From Pantoea rodasii (GTDB lineage Bacteria; Pseudomonadota; Gammaproteobacteria; Enterobacterales; Enterobacteriaceae): a stretch of 54,641 bases of DNA. Where the stretch lies: positions 1-54,641 of the forward strand of contig NZ_MLFP01000022.1 in assembly GCF_002095465.1 (NCBI RefSeq). The letters run 5' to 3'. The translations under genes and the position numbers were made by a program. This document shows, piece by piece, positions 1 to 8,837 of the stretch. The notes under the pieces are model-generated. The model was not told where the DNA came from, ran no database searches, and worked only from the letters and a program-made list of their open reading frames with translations. The stretch's first letter is position 1. Every line of letters starts with the position of its first letter.

Positions 1-164
1 ATACCCGTACAGTGTTTCACCCAGTGGCCGTACCTGACCGCCACACGGCTCCTGAGGCGGGCGTACCGGACGGGAAGCCGTACCGGACAAATGAGGCGCC
101 ATCCGGGCGCCCTGGCCCGCAACCGCAATCTTCGTTACCACTGCAGCAGACCACAGCTGCCTGA
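1..164 (+). CDS. C-terminal end of an unidentified protein (partial, cut by window edge)
   Basis: Reading from base 3, a frame stays open to a TGA at 162-164 and gives a proline/glutamine-rich tail. Its stop overlaps the ATG of the next gene as TGATG, an arrangement typical of translationally coupled genes. I do not recognise the family. Alternatively the tail is an accidental open frame and this stretch belongs to the missing N-terminal part of the coupling ATPase that follows, disrupted by a rearrangement or base error. The frame of the downstream gene is itself open only back to a stop at 92-94. Confidence 0.3.
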   Translation, partial: TRTVFHPVAVPDRHTAPEAGVPDGKPYRTNEAPSGRPGPQPQSSLPLQQTTAA

Positions 165-1321
165 TGCAGCAGTACACGCGCATGCTGAGCCTGTTTAACG
201 ACACCTACGGGCACGTGTTTGCGCGCGACGCGGGCGACATCGACCTCCATGACGTGGTGCACAACGACCGCATCCTGGTCGTGCTGGTCCCCGCGCTGGA
301 GCTGTCCGCCACGGAGAGCAGCACGCTGGGTCGCCTCTATCAGTCTCAGCTGGCCATGATTTTAAGTCAGGACCTCGGCGAGAAGCTGGAAGGGCGGCCG
401 GAGGATAATATGACGGTGCGGAAGTTTAAGGACCGTTTTCCTTTTCTCTGGATAATCGACGAGGTGGGCGCCGGCTACAGCGAGAAGCTCGGTGAGCTGG
501 CCACCCAGGTTCGCTCACTGGGCTACTGCCTGCTGCTGGCCGGGCAGGATGTCCAGCGCCTCAAGTCAGCGGCGGGCGACGCGGTGTGGACGCTTATCGC
601 CAACATGGGCATACGTTTCACCGGCATCATAAAAGACCCGAAAGACACGCTGGAGATTCTGCAGGCAATGGCCGGAACCGAATACCGGGCGCACATGAGC
701 GCCATGGTACAGCAGGGCAGCATCCTCGGCAGCGGCCTGAGCGACGATCCCCGCCTGCAGGTGAGCGAAAAGAAAAAGGTCGACGTACATGAGGTACAGG
801 CGCTGCAGGAGGGGGAAAATATTACCCTTTTCAAAGGGGATGTTATCCGGGGCAGCTCACTTTATATCAAGGACGCCGACAAGTTTACGAAGGAGAAGCT
901 GCGTATTAACCGCTTTATGGAGGTGAGCCCGCCTTCTGAAGCCCGCCTGCTGGCGACGATGCCTTACCGCCGGCGCCGCAGCTTCGTGCGGGCCGACCGG
1001 GTACAGCACATTCTGCAGGTGCTGGACGCGCCTCCGGGCGGGCAGGATACCCGCCGGCTGATGCTGACCGACCCGGCGCTGGCCGCAGTCTGTGAGTTCG
1101 ATCTCGAATGCAAGTACAGCTGGAAGCGAACCCCTTCAGCCGCGGTGCGTTCGGCAGTACTCTGGCACATGGTCATGGAAAGCCTGCCGGCGCGGGGCAG
1201 GGGCTATAAGGTTCGCCTGCGCGAACCCCGCCTGATGGGCGCGTGGCGCGAGGCGATTGAAAAAGCCGCACAGAACTATGTGACGCTGGCCCCTCTTAAG
1301 GCAGCTTCACAGGAAGCCTGA
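164..1321 (+). CDS. trbC: TrbC/TraD-like type IV coupling ATPase, C-terminal part
   Basis: The 385-residue product matches the C-terminal half of conjugative coupling proteins that bring the relaxase-DNA complex to the mating-pair channel at the inner membrane. A Walker B segment (LWIIDE) is followed by the RSLGYCLLLAGQD stretch, which corresponds to the sensor region of TraG/TraD/TrbC ATPases, and then a TraM-recognition-like region. No Walker A loop or N-terminal membrane segments are present, although IncI TrbC is roughly twice this length. The gene is therefore truncated, frame-broken upstream of 164, or split. Family membership is inferred from motifs. The TrbC (IncI) assignment is favoured over TraD by the overall sequence feel and is less certain. 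A small gene and a terminator follow, suggesting the end of a transfer operon. Confidence 0.6.
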   Translation: MQQYTRMLSLFNDTYGHVFARDAGDIDLHDVVHNDRILVVLVPALELSATESSTLGRLYQSQLAMILSQDLGEKLEGRPEDNMTVRKFKDRFPFLWIIDEVGAGYSEKLGELATQVRSLGYCLLLAGQDVQRLKSAAGDAVWTLIANMGIRFTGIIKDPKDTLEILQAMAGTEYRAHMSAMVQQGSILGSGLSDDPRLQVSEKKKVDVHEVQALQEGENITLFKGDVIRGSSLYIKDADKFTKEKLRINRFMEVSPPSEARLLATMPYRRRRSFVRADRVQHILQVLDAPPGGQDTRRLMLTDPALAAVCEFDLECKYSWKRTPSAAVRSAVLWHMVMESLPARGRGYKVRLREPRLMGAWREAIEKAAQNYVTLAPLKAASQEA

Positions 1322-1338
1322 CAAAAGGAGACGTGTTG

Positions 1339-1521
1339 ATGAGAACCGGCGCAACGCCTTACCGTGAATCCCTTATTCGTGCGATTGCACTGCGGCTGCG
1401 CTACCGGCGCGCCTGCCGCAACCCGCAGGCAAACGTCAACGACCTCGCCGCGCTGCTGACGGAAGTGGAGGACGCAGAGCGCGATGCGGAACGGCTGGAG
1501 GAAAAATACGCGCACGGCTGA
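1339..1521 (+). CDS. small hypothetical protein, 60 aa
   Basis: A short basic N-terminus is followed by an acidic helical C-terminus (LTEVEDAERDAERLEEKY) that could form a short coiled coil. The ATG at 1339 is preferred over the upstream GTG at 1333 because an AAGGAG ribosome site at 1325-1330 lies about 8 bases before the ATG. The gene starts 17 bases after the coupling-protein stop and is probably cotranscribed with it. A terminator-like hairpin follows about 115 bases later. No function is recognisable. Confidence 0.55.
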   Translation: MRTGATPYRESLIRAIALRLRYRRACRNPQANVNDLAALLTEVEDAERDAERLEEKYAHG

Positions 1522-1634
1522 CGTTACAATGTGTCTGCCGCTAAGGTTTTGCCGGCGCTGGCCGATACAAGGTGCCAGCCGGGAAACCGGAAATATAACG
1601 CGATAACAACATACTTTTCCCTGATAGCTGTTTA

Positions 1635-1664
1635 GCGGGGCCCTCCGGGGCCCTCTTTTTTTGC
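1635..1664 (+). terminator. Rho-independent terminator candidate
   Basis: Two GGGGCCC blocks separated by a few bases can pair and are followed by a run of at least seven T residues. The position after the 60-aa gene and before the macro-domain gene suits the end of the transfer-region transcript. Confidence 0.6.
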
Positions 1665-1705
1665 CTGTTCCGCCGGACCCCGCCCTTTCCCTTCAAGGAC
1701 TCAAT

Positions 1706-2173
1706 ATGAATATTGTCACCGGCAATCTGCTGGCGCATGACGCTGCCTGCATCGTGAACCCCTGGAACATGAATGTTTTTCCCCACTGGCTGCTTCTGCC
1801 TGCGGGCGTATCGCGACAGCTGAAAAAAGCGGCGGGTCCGTCACCGTTCCGCGAGCTGGCCCGCCACGGCCGGATGCGTCCGGGAAGCGCCGTCCTGACC
1901 TCCGGCGGGCGGCTGAATAAACCCCTTATTCACGTGGCCGGGCTGAATCTTCTGTGGCGCAGTACGGAAGCGATTGTTTTCCGCTGTACGGCGGCAGCAC
2001 TGGCGCTGGCCGACAGCCAGGGTTTTGCCTCGATGGCCATGCCTCTTATTGGTGCCGGCACCGGCGGCCTGTCAGCAGAGCAAAGCCTGCGCGCCATCAG
2101 GGCCGCCGCCGCGTCAACCGGAAGCGCCTGCAATCTCCATGTCGTCCTGTGGGACGGGAGTGACTGCCCGTGA
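1706..2173 (+). CDS. Macro-domain (ADP-ribose binding/hydrolase) protein
   Basis: This 155-aa protein is a single macro domain. It has the N-terminal ITGNLL-type strand, a VNPWN motif in the place of the VNAAN adenine/ribose loop (around residue 15), a GSAVLTSGG strand, and the phosphate-binding loop GAGTGG near residue 115. Macro domains bind ADP-ribose and related metabolites, and some remove ADP-ribose from proteins or DNA. The ATG at 1706 has an AAGGA ribosome site 7 bases upstream and begins where the family begins. The stop overlaps the GTG start of the next gene (GTGA), so the two are probably translated together. The substrate cannot be read from sequence. A role in defence or in countering ADP-ribosylation during plasmid establishment is speculation. 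Confidence 0.75.
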   Translation: MNIVTGNLLAHDAACIVNPWNMNVFPHWLLLPAGVSRQLKKAAGPSPFRELARHGRMRPGSAVLTSGGRLNKPLIHVAGLNLLWRSTEAIVFRCTAAALALADSQGFASMAMPLIGAGTGGLSAEQSLRAIRAAAASTGSACNLHVVLWDGSDCP

Positions 2174-2616
2174 ACGCAACCCGTTTATCCTGGAAAACGC
2201 TGCGTCTGCTTTCCTGGCGCGAAGGTAACCTGATGGTTTCACGAGCCATAATGCGGCTGAAGGGATTGCTGTGCGATGACGCGGAGCATGCCCTGCTTAT
2301 GGCCGCACTCGTGGTGACAGACGATGACGTGGAAGGCGTACCGCTGAGCGTTTACAGCACGGAGGTGCTCGCTGCGATTGACCTCATCGCTCGCGACATC
2401 AGCGAGTCTGCCTGGCTGAGTGCGCTGCAGTGGTCATGCGAACATCACGCACAAATCCGCAAGGACGACCGTCAGGCCGCCGACCGTGCGGGGCTGCAGG
2501 ACGCGCGGGCCATTGCGCGGTACGCGGCCTCTCACGACGGCGGCTACGGGGACGTCTGTATCGACCGTTGTGAAGCGGCAATAACGCACAACGACTTTGA
2601 ATCCTGTTTTTTTTGA
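2170..2616 (+). CDS. hypothetical protein coupled to the macro-domain gene
   Basis: A 148-aa acidic, alanine-rich, probably helical and soluble protein. The GTG at 2170 overlaps the macro-domain stop, which supports coupled translation, but an internal ATG at 2233 is an alternative start. No catalytic motif or known family is apparent. Conserved pairing with a macro-domain gene would make it a candidate partner, and nothing in the sequence tells what it does. Confidence 0.5.
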   Translation: MNATRLSWKTLRLLSWREGNLMVSRAIMRLKGLLCDDAEHALLMAALVVTDDDVEGVPLSVYSTEVLAAIDLIARDISESAWLSALQWSCEHHAQIRKDDRQAADRAGLQDARAIARYAASHDGGYGDVCIDRCEAAITHNDFESCFF

Positions 2617-2675
2617 ACTGATTGTCCGGCCTGCCCGGATTAATAAGGAACTGAAATGAGAGTGAACGCGCGATC

Positions 2676-3188
2676 GTGGCCACAGCATTTTGGCTGAGCT
2701 TCTCTACCGGTGTGGCAGTGGCCTCGCCTTCAATAGACGTCGGATTTTCGCCCGAGGGCACGGCGCAGCAGTTGGTGCTCAGGACGCTGGACGATGCCCG
2801 GGAGAGCATCCGCCTGATGGGCTACAGCTTTACCTCACCCGAGGTCATCAAATCGCTGGTCGCGGCAAAGCGCCGCGGCGCAGACGTCAGGGTGGTTGTG
2901 GATGACAAGGGCAACCGTAGTAAAGCGAGCCAGGCGGCGATGAACGTCGTGGTGAATGCCGGCATACCGCTGCGCACCAACGACCAGTACAAAATCATGC
3001 ACGACAAAGTGATCATCACGGACGGGCAGAACGTGGAGCTGGGCTCATTTAACTACACCCGCAGCGCCGCAGAGTCCAACTCGGAAAACGCGGTGGTCGT
3101 GCGCGGCGTCCTGTCGCTGGCGCAGAGTTATCTGGCGCACTGGCAGTCCCGCTGGGACGGTGGCACAGACTGGCGCTCCACTTACTGA
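2676..3188 (+). CDS. nuc: Nuc-like phospholipase D superfamily endonuclease
   Basis: The protein has one PLD catalytic motif, HxKx4D (HDKVIITDG, about residue 109), followed by the GSFN stretch, as in the pKM101 Nuc nuclease, which dimerises to build its active site and is exported to the periplasm. The N-terminus contains a hydrophobic segment ending in VAVAS, a plausible signal peptide. The start is uncertain. In frame only a GTG at 2676 is available, whereas a good ribosome site (AAGGAA) precedes an ATG at 2656 in another frame. Adding one base near 2673-2676 would join that ATG to the gene and give a complete signal peptide, so a missing base is likely. Nuc genes are common beside transfer genes of IncN/IncI plasmids. 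Family assignment is firm and the exact N-terminus is not. Confidence 0.85.
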   Translation: MATAFWLSFSTGVAVASPSIDVGFSPEGTAQQLVLRTLDDARESIRLMGYSFTSPEVIKSLVAAKRRGADVRVVVDDKGNRSKASQAAMNVVVNAGIPLRTNDQYKIMHDKVIITDGQNVELGSFNYTRSAAESNSENAVVVRGVLSLAQSYLAHWQSRWDGGTDWRSTY

Positions 3189-3329
3189 TATCCGAAATCA
3201 GACTTTCTTCCCCACGCGGTGATACGCGCGCCAACGGATCTCACGTCTCTGTATAAAGTTAAGTCGCTGATTTAAGAGATCTGTAGTATTCTCAGCAAAA
3301 ATTCAGTCCGAATTTGTGAGGGTGAAGAG

Positions 3330-3590
3330 ATGTCGCAATCAGCTAGTTCAGAAGCTTCCTCATCCAAAAGTAAACGTACATACCGTAAAGGTAACCCTTT
3401 ACCGCCACGTGAAAGGCAGAAAGCCTCTCTTGAGCGACGTAGTGATACGCATAAAGCTTTGCATGCGGTTATTTTGAATTCTCAGAAAGAAAAGCTTGAA
3501 ACTTTGGCTTCTGAAGAGGGTTTAACACAGGCTCAGATGTTAGAAATCATCATTGAAAATGAGTACAAACGCAGAAAATTAGGAACGTAA
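3330..3590 (+). CDS. copB: CopB/RepA2-type transcriptional repressor of repA
   Basis: This 86-aa basic protein resembles IncFII CopB (RepA2). A serine-rich start leads to the YRKGNPL..RERQ block, then an ALHAVI segment and a C-terminal EGLTQAQMLE helix. CopB is a small DNA-binding protein that represses the repA promoter and limits copy number together with the antisense RNA. The ATG lies just after a purine-rich ribosome site (GAGGGTGAAGAG). It is followed within 120 bases by the CopA target region and then by tap-repA, which is the canonical IncFII order. The assignment rests on both sequence and context. Confidence 0.85.
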   Translation: MSQSASSEASSSKSKRTYRKGNPLPPRERQKASLERRSDTHKALHAVILNSQKEKLETLASEEGLTQAQMLEIIIENEYKRRKLGT

Positions 3591-3709
3591 ATATTTACAT
3601 TCTTGATCCTTTCTCTTTCGGGTGATAGATTGCTGAACGTTCAAGGATTTATTGGTTAGCCACGCCGAAAGGTGGCAGGAGTCTGGCAAGGTAAAAAATA
3701 CTGGCAGCC

Positions 3710-3801
3710 AGAAAAAAGAAAACCCCGATAATCTTCCTCAGTTTGGCGACGGAGGCGAAGACTAACGGGGCCCTAGAAACTGCATAGAAGCTGTTGCTCT
3801 A
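3710..3801 (-). ncRNA. copA: CopA-type antisense RNA controlling repA
   Basis: On the minus strand a promoter with TTGCAG (3837-3832) and TATACT (3814-3809) separated by exactly 17 bases points into a roughly 90-nt transcript. It contains a first hairpin (GCATAG...CTATGC arms, about 3782-3804) and a second long hairpin with CCCCG/CGGGG base pairs (3723-3770), whose loop exposes CGCCAAA. It ends in a T-rich run at 3722-3712 that would terminate transcription. This two-stem design is that of IncFII CopA. The complementary loop in the repA mRNA carries UUGG, a YUNR U-turn motif used for fast RNA pairing. Binding would stop translation of the tap leader and hence of RepA. Confidence 0.8.
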
Positions 3802-3819
3802 TGCGGGGAGTATAGATTC

Positions 3820-3891
3820 ATGCCCGAAAAACTGCAATACCTTCGGTGCCTGCTCCTTCTGTGCAACATAAGCGCAGGAAGGCGTGACTGA
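3820..3891 (+). CDS. tap: Tap/RepA leader peptide, 23 aa
   Basis: A short reading frame starts at ATG 3820 and ends with TGA at 3889-3891, six codons after the RepA GTG start at 3884 opens in another frame. The product ends in CNISAG, which resembles known IncFII repA leader peptides. Translation of this peptide is needed to open the structure that hides the repA ribosome site, and the antisense RNA blocks that step. It lies directly after the CopA target hairpins, as expected. Confidence 0.8.
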   Translation: MPEKLQYLRCLLLLCNISAGRRD

Positions 3892-4749
3892 ACAGGTACC
3901 TGATAAATCATCATTTTACCGGCAGGTAAAAATCCGAATCCGGAATTTGTCCCGGAAAAAGGAAAGAAAACCCTGCCGTTCTGCGAAAAGATCCGTGAGA
4001 AGGCGGCGGGCTTTACCCGTCGCATCGAGTTTCAGGCACTGGTGGCCATGGAAATCGCCCACGGGGCACGCAAGCGGCGTCCGCCTGAGCTCCGCATCCG
4101 CGCGCTGGAAGCTGCGCTGCAGGCGCTCTGCCACTATTACAATCCGCTGGCCAACCGCGTAGGGGCCTCGCTCACGACCATGAGCATCCGCTGCGGACTG
4201 GCCACGGAGAAAAAACGCCTCTCGATCACCCGTTTCACCGGCGCCGTGCAGTTCCTGGCGCAGCTGAAGCTCCTCACCTACACCACCGAATACGACAAAG
4301 ACATCGGCTGCAACATTCCCACGGACATCACCTTCGCGCCCCTGATGTGGCAGGTGCTGGACGTGTCGGAAGAAGCCGTCGCGGCCGCGCGCCGCAGCCG
4401 CATCGAGTGGGAAAACAGCCAGCGCGAGAAGAAGGGCCTGCCGCGCGCCGATGCCGGCGAGCTCATCAATGCCGCCTGGTCGTTCGTGCGTGAGCGCTTC
4501 CGAGAGTACCAGAAATCCCGCCGCGAGCACGGCATGAAGCGCCACCGCGCGCGTAAAGACGCGCCGCGCACCCGTAAGGACATTGAGCAGCTGGTCCGCC
4601 TGCAGCTTCAGAAAGAAATCCGTCACGAGCGCTTCTTCGGCGGTCTGGACGCGGTGAAAGCCGAGATTGAGCGGCGCGTCACCGAGCGCATGAAGCTTTC
4701 ACGCGGCCGCTACGCCCGACTGGACGACGATCTGCTGGTCACGACCTGA
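3884..4749 (+). CDS. repA: RepA replication initiator (IncFII type), frame broken once
   Basis: RepA binds oriR downstream and starts unidirectional replication. The GTG at 3884 has a strong AGGAAGG site and overlaps the leader-peptide stop. The first 16 residues (MTEQVPDKSSFYRQVK) are in one frame. From there the frame encoding PNPEF..GKGKKTLPFCEK continues, and it runs to the stop at 4749. The switch sits in an A5 run at 3928-3932, and one extra A would give a single 288-residue protein, the normal length. Typical RepA blocks follow: HYYNPLANRV, CGLATEKKRLSITR, YIPTDITF-like NIPTDITF, VSEEAVAAARRSR and WSFVRERFREY. As the only replicon seen, a real null mutation would be surprising, so a missing base call is the best explanation. 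Minus-1 ribosomal slippage is possible but unsupported. Confidence 0.9.
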
Positions 4750-5200
4750 CATCCGCAGAGACCTCACGCAACTCACTGGCGCAGCAGCGCCGGCTTTTCC
4801 CTGCCCGCCATCCGGCCAGAACGGCCGTTATTTCCCTTACTCAGCTCCGTTTTCAGCTATCCGGTTAGCGCCGGAGGCCTTCGCACGTCTGCAGAAAGCC
4901 ATTCAGATAAAATTCATCCACATCAGCCCCTTGCTCCGGCCACCCGAATGGGATCCGGCGCATAGATTCTGCGCCGGTAATTACGTATTTAAGTTATCCA
5001 CATTAACCGCGAGAGGTCTGGTTTCATAACTCCTGACCGGATAGTCAGTTAACTGCTGTCCGGACTTTTTCCAAACCGCGCTGTTCCTTTTAAACACCCG
5101 ATCTTTATTCTTTTAAATAACTGGTATGACTTACCTTTAAAAATAAAACCTATTCGCCACCCGTCCTGTGGACAGGTGAATAATGTCCGCCCTTGCAGCG
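4750..5200 (+). other. oriR region with DnaA box
   Basis: Just downstream of repA, as in IncFII plasmids, lies a non-coding stretch with a perfect DnaA box TTATCCACA at 4994-5002. An A/T-rich segment follows (about 5090-5160, several TTTAAA/AAATAA tracts). An inverted CCTGTGGACAGG-type sequence near 5164-5177 includes a degenerate second DnaA-like site. The 4750-4990 part would hold the CIS element, where RepA is loaded in cis. The assignment is by position plus the box, and the RepA-binding bases cannot be pinned down by eye. Confidence 0.7.
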
Positions 5201-5807
5201 GACTGCGTCCGCGCCGGTTCGGTTCAGCCGCTTCGCGTCAGGGGTAGCTCCCGCCAGAAACGGCGGGCAAGATCCGCAGTGTTTTAAATACTTCTGCCCT
5301 TTTCACAGAGCGTACAACTATCAGATCCGAAATCCACTCAGCATCGAGCGAAACCCACCTGAAAAGCGCCGCCGCCCCGGCCCAAAGGGCCGGAACAGAG
5401 TCGCTTTATCGATGGATGTTGTACTTAAAGTCAGGAGTGGCAGTAAGTCTGAGGCCCGCGGTTAGTATCTTTCGTCTGCGACCATCAGGCTTATGCGAGC
5501 CTGAAAGGCCGCTGCTTAAACGGCGTCTGGCAGGGGGGGGTTGGGCTTGCACTAACATAACGCTCTGTAACCGGCTCTGCCGGGTTAACGGCGCCCGATG
5601 ACTTCAGAGCCGTCCTTAACAGCTTCTGGCGCCTCCATGCCGCTGACGCGGCATTCAGAGGAAGGCTGCGCACTGCTCGCTTGTCTGGTTTATATATGAT
5701 ATAAATTAAATATCCTTAAAAAAAGTGTGGTTATTTATGGATTTATATCGCTTTACAGCTATCCCCAGATTACATGCATCAAGAAATAAAATTAGAGTCA
5801 TTAAAAA
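5201..5807. other. non-coding stretch between oriR and the T1SS operon
   Basis: No convincing gene is visible. There is a GC-rich part with a GGCCC-AAA-GGGCC hairpin near 5379-5393. An A/T-rich end (5685-5765, TATATATGATATAAATTAAA) probably carries the promoter of the secretion operon that starts at 5808. The abrupt change in base composition near 5690 suggests a junction between replicon backbone and acquired DNA. Confidence 0.4.
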
Positions 5808-7531
5808 ATGAATGAAGACTTAGAGATATTTAAGAGTTTTACACATCAACGCACGCGGATATTTATCACCGTTGCTTTTTTCTCATCAGTAATAAATATT
5901 CTGATGCTTACGCCTTCCATTTATATGTTGCAGGTATACGATCGGGCATTGCCCTCAGGGAATACGGCGACCCTGTTTATGCTGACTCTGCTGGTGATAT
6001 TTATGTTTGGCCTTATAGCACTCATGGATTATGTCCGGGGCATCGTCATTATTAGGTTAGGTAATCAATTTGATAATGTCCTTTCGCCAGCACTCTATAC
6101 CGCTGCATGCGAAAAAAATCTGATTAAGCGCAGCCCGAACGCCGGCCAGGCCATCAGCGATCTGACGACCTTACGTCAGTTTATTACCGGCCCGGCGCTA
6201 TTTGCGATTTTCGATTCAGTCTGGTTTCCCGTCTATATCGGCATCATTTTTCTGTTTAACATCTGGTTTGGCCTGTTTTCGCTTGCAGGGGCTTTTCTTC
6301 TGTTGGGCCTGGCGTTTATTAACGAAAAAATGACCCGTAAGCTGTTAAACGAAGCGGGGAGCCATGCGCTATTTTCTAACCATCAGGCGAACAGCACCCT
6401 ACAAAATGCCGAGATCCTGCTGGCGCTGGGGATGACGGACAACGTTAAATCTCGCTGGTGGCGGACGCATCAACAGTTTCTGTATTGCCAAGGCGCAGCG
6501 AGCGAACGGGCTGCGCTAATGTCTGCCATCACCAAAACGGTGCGTATGGCGCTGCAGTCCCTGATGCTTGGGCTTGGCTGCTGGCTGGCGATTCAGGGTG
6601 ACATTTCACCGGGCATGATGATTGCATGCTCCATTTTACTGGGAAGAGCGCTGGCTCCGGTTGAACAACTCATCGGCGTGGCGCGGGGATATCGGTCTGC
6701 CCGACAGGCCTGGGAGCGCATGTCTTGTCTGATCCGTGACTATCCTCCGGTTCAGGAGAGTGTATGTCTGCCTGCGGCTCAGGGCGTTCTTACGGTGGAG
6801 AACCTGACCGTCAGCGCACCCGGAAACATGTATCCCCCCATTCTGCACGCTATCAATCTGCAGGTACAACCTGGAGAAGTGCTGGGTATTGTGGGGGCCA
6901 GTGCATCGGGAAAATCCTGTCTTGCCAAAGTGTTATGCGGCGTTTGGCCTGCCCACGAAGGCGATGTCAGATTGGATGGCGCTGATATTTATCTCTGGCA
7001 GAAGCAACACGCCGGGCCGGGAATAGGCTATCTGCCGCAGGACGTGTCGCTATTCACCGGCACCATCGCCGAGAATATCGTGCGTTTTGGCGAGATCGAT
7101 TCGCCTCTGCTCATCGCCACCGCAAAGCTGGCAGGTGTACATGAGATGATTTTGCGCATGCCCGAAGGCTACAACACCCTGATCGGCGAACAGGGTACGA
7201 TCCTTTCGGGCGGGCAAAAGCAGCGCATTGGCTTGGCGCGGGCGCTCTATGGCAATCCCGCACTCGTGATACTGGATGAGCCTAACGCCAGCCTTGATGA
7301 ACAGGGTGAGCTGGCCTTGCAGCAGGTCATCCGCCAGCTCAGTCAGCAGAAAAAACAGTGGTGGTCATCTCGCATCGGCCGGGGATCCTCCCCCTCACCA
7401 GTCACCTTCTGGTTCTGGAAGGCGGAAAACAAAAGCTTTGCGGCCCGACATCACAGCTCTTACAGCACGTATCCCGACCGGCGAATCAGCAGAAAAAAGC
7501 ACCTGCAGGACAAGGAGAAGCCCATGCATAA
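5808..7531 (+). CDS. Type I secretion ABC ATPase (LipB/PrtD-like), frame broken near its end
   Basis: This inner-membrane exporter subunit powers export of RTX proteins without a periplasmic step. It has an N-terminal membrane domain of about 300 residues with six predicted helices, then an ATPase domain with Walker A GASASGKS, Q-loop LPQDVSLF, signature LSGGQKQR and Walker B ALVILDEPNASLD. The normal H-loop (ISHRP) appears only if one A is added to the A6 run at 7350-7355. The corrected frame then ends at TAA 7529-7531, giving about 574 residues, the family length. As written, the frame runs on and fuses with the next gene. The true stop overlaps the ATG at 7524. The LipB/PrtD/HasD type without an N-terminal peptidase domain fits a C-terminally targeted substrate such as the lipase encoded downstream. 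Confidence 0.92.
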
Positions 7532-8837
7532 CCGCGAGGTGCTGTTGACGCCAGCCGTTAACGTTCACCCGTTTGTCCGCCTTGGCTGGACAGTATTACT
7601 GGCCGGTCTGGGCACTTTCCTGCTCTGGGCTGCCTTGGCACCACTGGACAAAGGCGTGGTTGCCTCCGGGACGGTGATGGTCGACGGATACCGTAAGGCC
7701 ATTCAGGCCCCCACTGGCGGCGTAGTGAAGCACATCGCCGTCAGAGAGGGCAAGACGGTACACAAGGGCGATCTTCTGGTGCTGCTGAGCCAGCGATCGA
7801 CGCTTGCGCAACTGAGCGCCGCCCGCCTGCATTACCTGACGGCTCTTATCACGCAAAGCCGCCTCCGGGCAGAACTGGCCGGAGGCGGTGAGCTGCAACT
7901 ACCGCCTGAAGCGCAACAAGAGGCGCTTCAGGCGATTATCCATCCCATTCTTGTTCAGCAACGCCAGCTCATGGAGGCAAGGAAAGAGGCGCTGGAAAGC
8001 GCGCAGCAAAACGACGTGCAGGCCATCGCCGGGCTAGAGCGCCAGCGCGATACGTTTGTCCGAACTGCCAAGACCAAAGCAAGCGGGCTCGCGCTGCTTA
8101 ATCGTCAACTGAAAGACCTGAAGCCGCTGATGGCCGAGGGCTATTTCCCACGTAACCGCTATCTCGACATTCAGGTGCAATTTGCATCGCTGGCGGGCGA
8201 TCTGGGCGAAACCCGCAGCCGCATCGTGGAGTCAGTCAATCAGATCGCACAGCTTCAACGCAGCATGCAGCAGCGCCTGGCCGACAACCGAAAAGAGATA
8301 GAAACCCAGCTTGACCAGTTGCGCCTGCAAATCAGCGAGAGTAAAAAACAGCTGACGCTGTCGGATGTCGATCTCTCTCAGACCCGGGTCGTTGCCCCGC
8401 AGAATGGGGTTGTCATGAACCTCGCGCTTGCCAGCGAAAGCGCCGTTGTGAGCGCCGGGGAGCAACTGATGGAGCTGGTGCCGCAATCCTCTTCTCTGAT
8501 TGTCGACTCACAACTCGATGTCTCGCTTATCGATAAAGTCTACAAGGGTATGCCCGTCACCCTGATGTTCACCGCCTTTAATCAGCAAAAAACGCCCAAA
8601 ATTCCGGCCCTAGTGTCGCTGGTATCAGCGGACCGTCAGACCGATCCCACCACACAAAAACCCTATTACAAAATTCAGATTACGGTTTCACCCGACGGCA
8701 TGAAAAAACTGGAAAAAGAAGATGTTAAACCCGGCATGCCCGTCGAGGTGTTTATCAAAGCCGGGGAGCGCTCGCTGTTGAGCTATCTGATGAAACCGAT
8801 CCTGGATCGTGCGTCACAGTCATTTATAGAGGAATAA
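7524..8837 (+). CDS. Type I secretion membrane fusion protein (LipC/PrtE/HlyD family)
   Basis: About 437 residues. A short cytoplasmic tail and one membrane helix (VLLAGLGTFLLWAALAPLD) are followed by a beta-barrel/lipoyl half (GTVMVDGYRKAIQAPTGGVVKHI), a long coiled-coil hairpin (around residues 100-290), the second lipoyl half (TRVVAPQNGVVMNL) and the C-terminal beta domain. It bridges the inner-membrane ATPase and the outer-membrane channel. The ATG at 7524 has an AAGGAGAAG ribosome site immediately upstream and overlaps the stop of the ABC gene. Its stop overlaps the next start (8837), so the three exporter genes are tightly coupled. Confidence 0.92.
   Translation: MHNREVLLTPAVNVHPFVRLGWTVLLAGLGTFLLWAALAPLDKGVVASGTVMVDGYRKAIQAPTGGVVKHIAVREGKTVHKGDLLVLLSQRSTLAQLSAARLHYLTALITQSRLRAELAGGGELQLPPEAQQEALQAIIHPILVQQRQLMEARKEALESAQQNDVQAIAGLERQRDTFVRTAKTKASGLALLNRQLKDLKPLMAEGYFPRNRYLDIQVQFASLAGDLGETRSRIVESVNQIAQLQRSMQQRLADNRKEIETQLDQLRLQISESKKQLTLSDVDLSQTRVVAPQNGVVMNLALASESAVVSAGEQLMELVPQSSSLIVDSQLDVSLIDKVYKGMPVTLMFTAFNQQKTPKIPALVSLVSADRQTDPTTQKPYYKIQITVSPDGMKKLEKEDVKPGMPVEVFIKAGERSLLSYLMKPILDRASQSFIEE

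Noticed and set aside
7350..7355. Programmed minus-1 frameshift at the A6 run fusing or separating the T1SS ABC and fusion proteins
   Set aside because: The run is in the phase AAA-AAA-C, not the X-XXY-YYZ phase of efficient slippery sites, and the normal stop/start overlap appears when one A is added. Many other genes here show the same kind of loss.
5808..8837. A single 1009-aa ABC-HlyD fusion protein
   Set aside because: The fusion arises only because the ABC frame runs past its H-loop through an out-of-frame stretch; the fusion-protein gene has its own ATG and AAGGAGAAG site at 7524.
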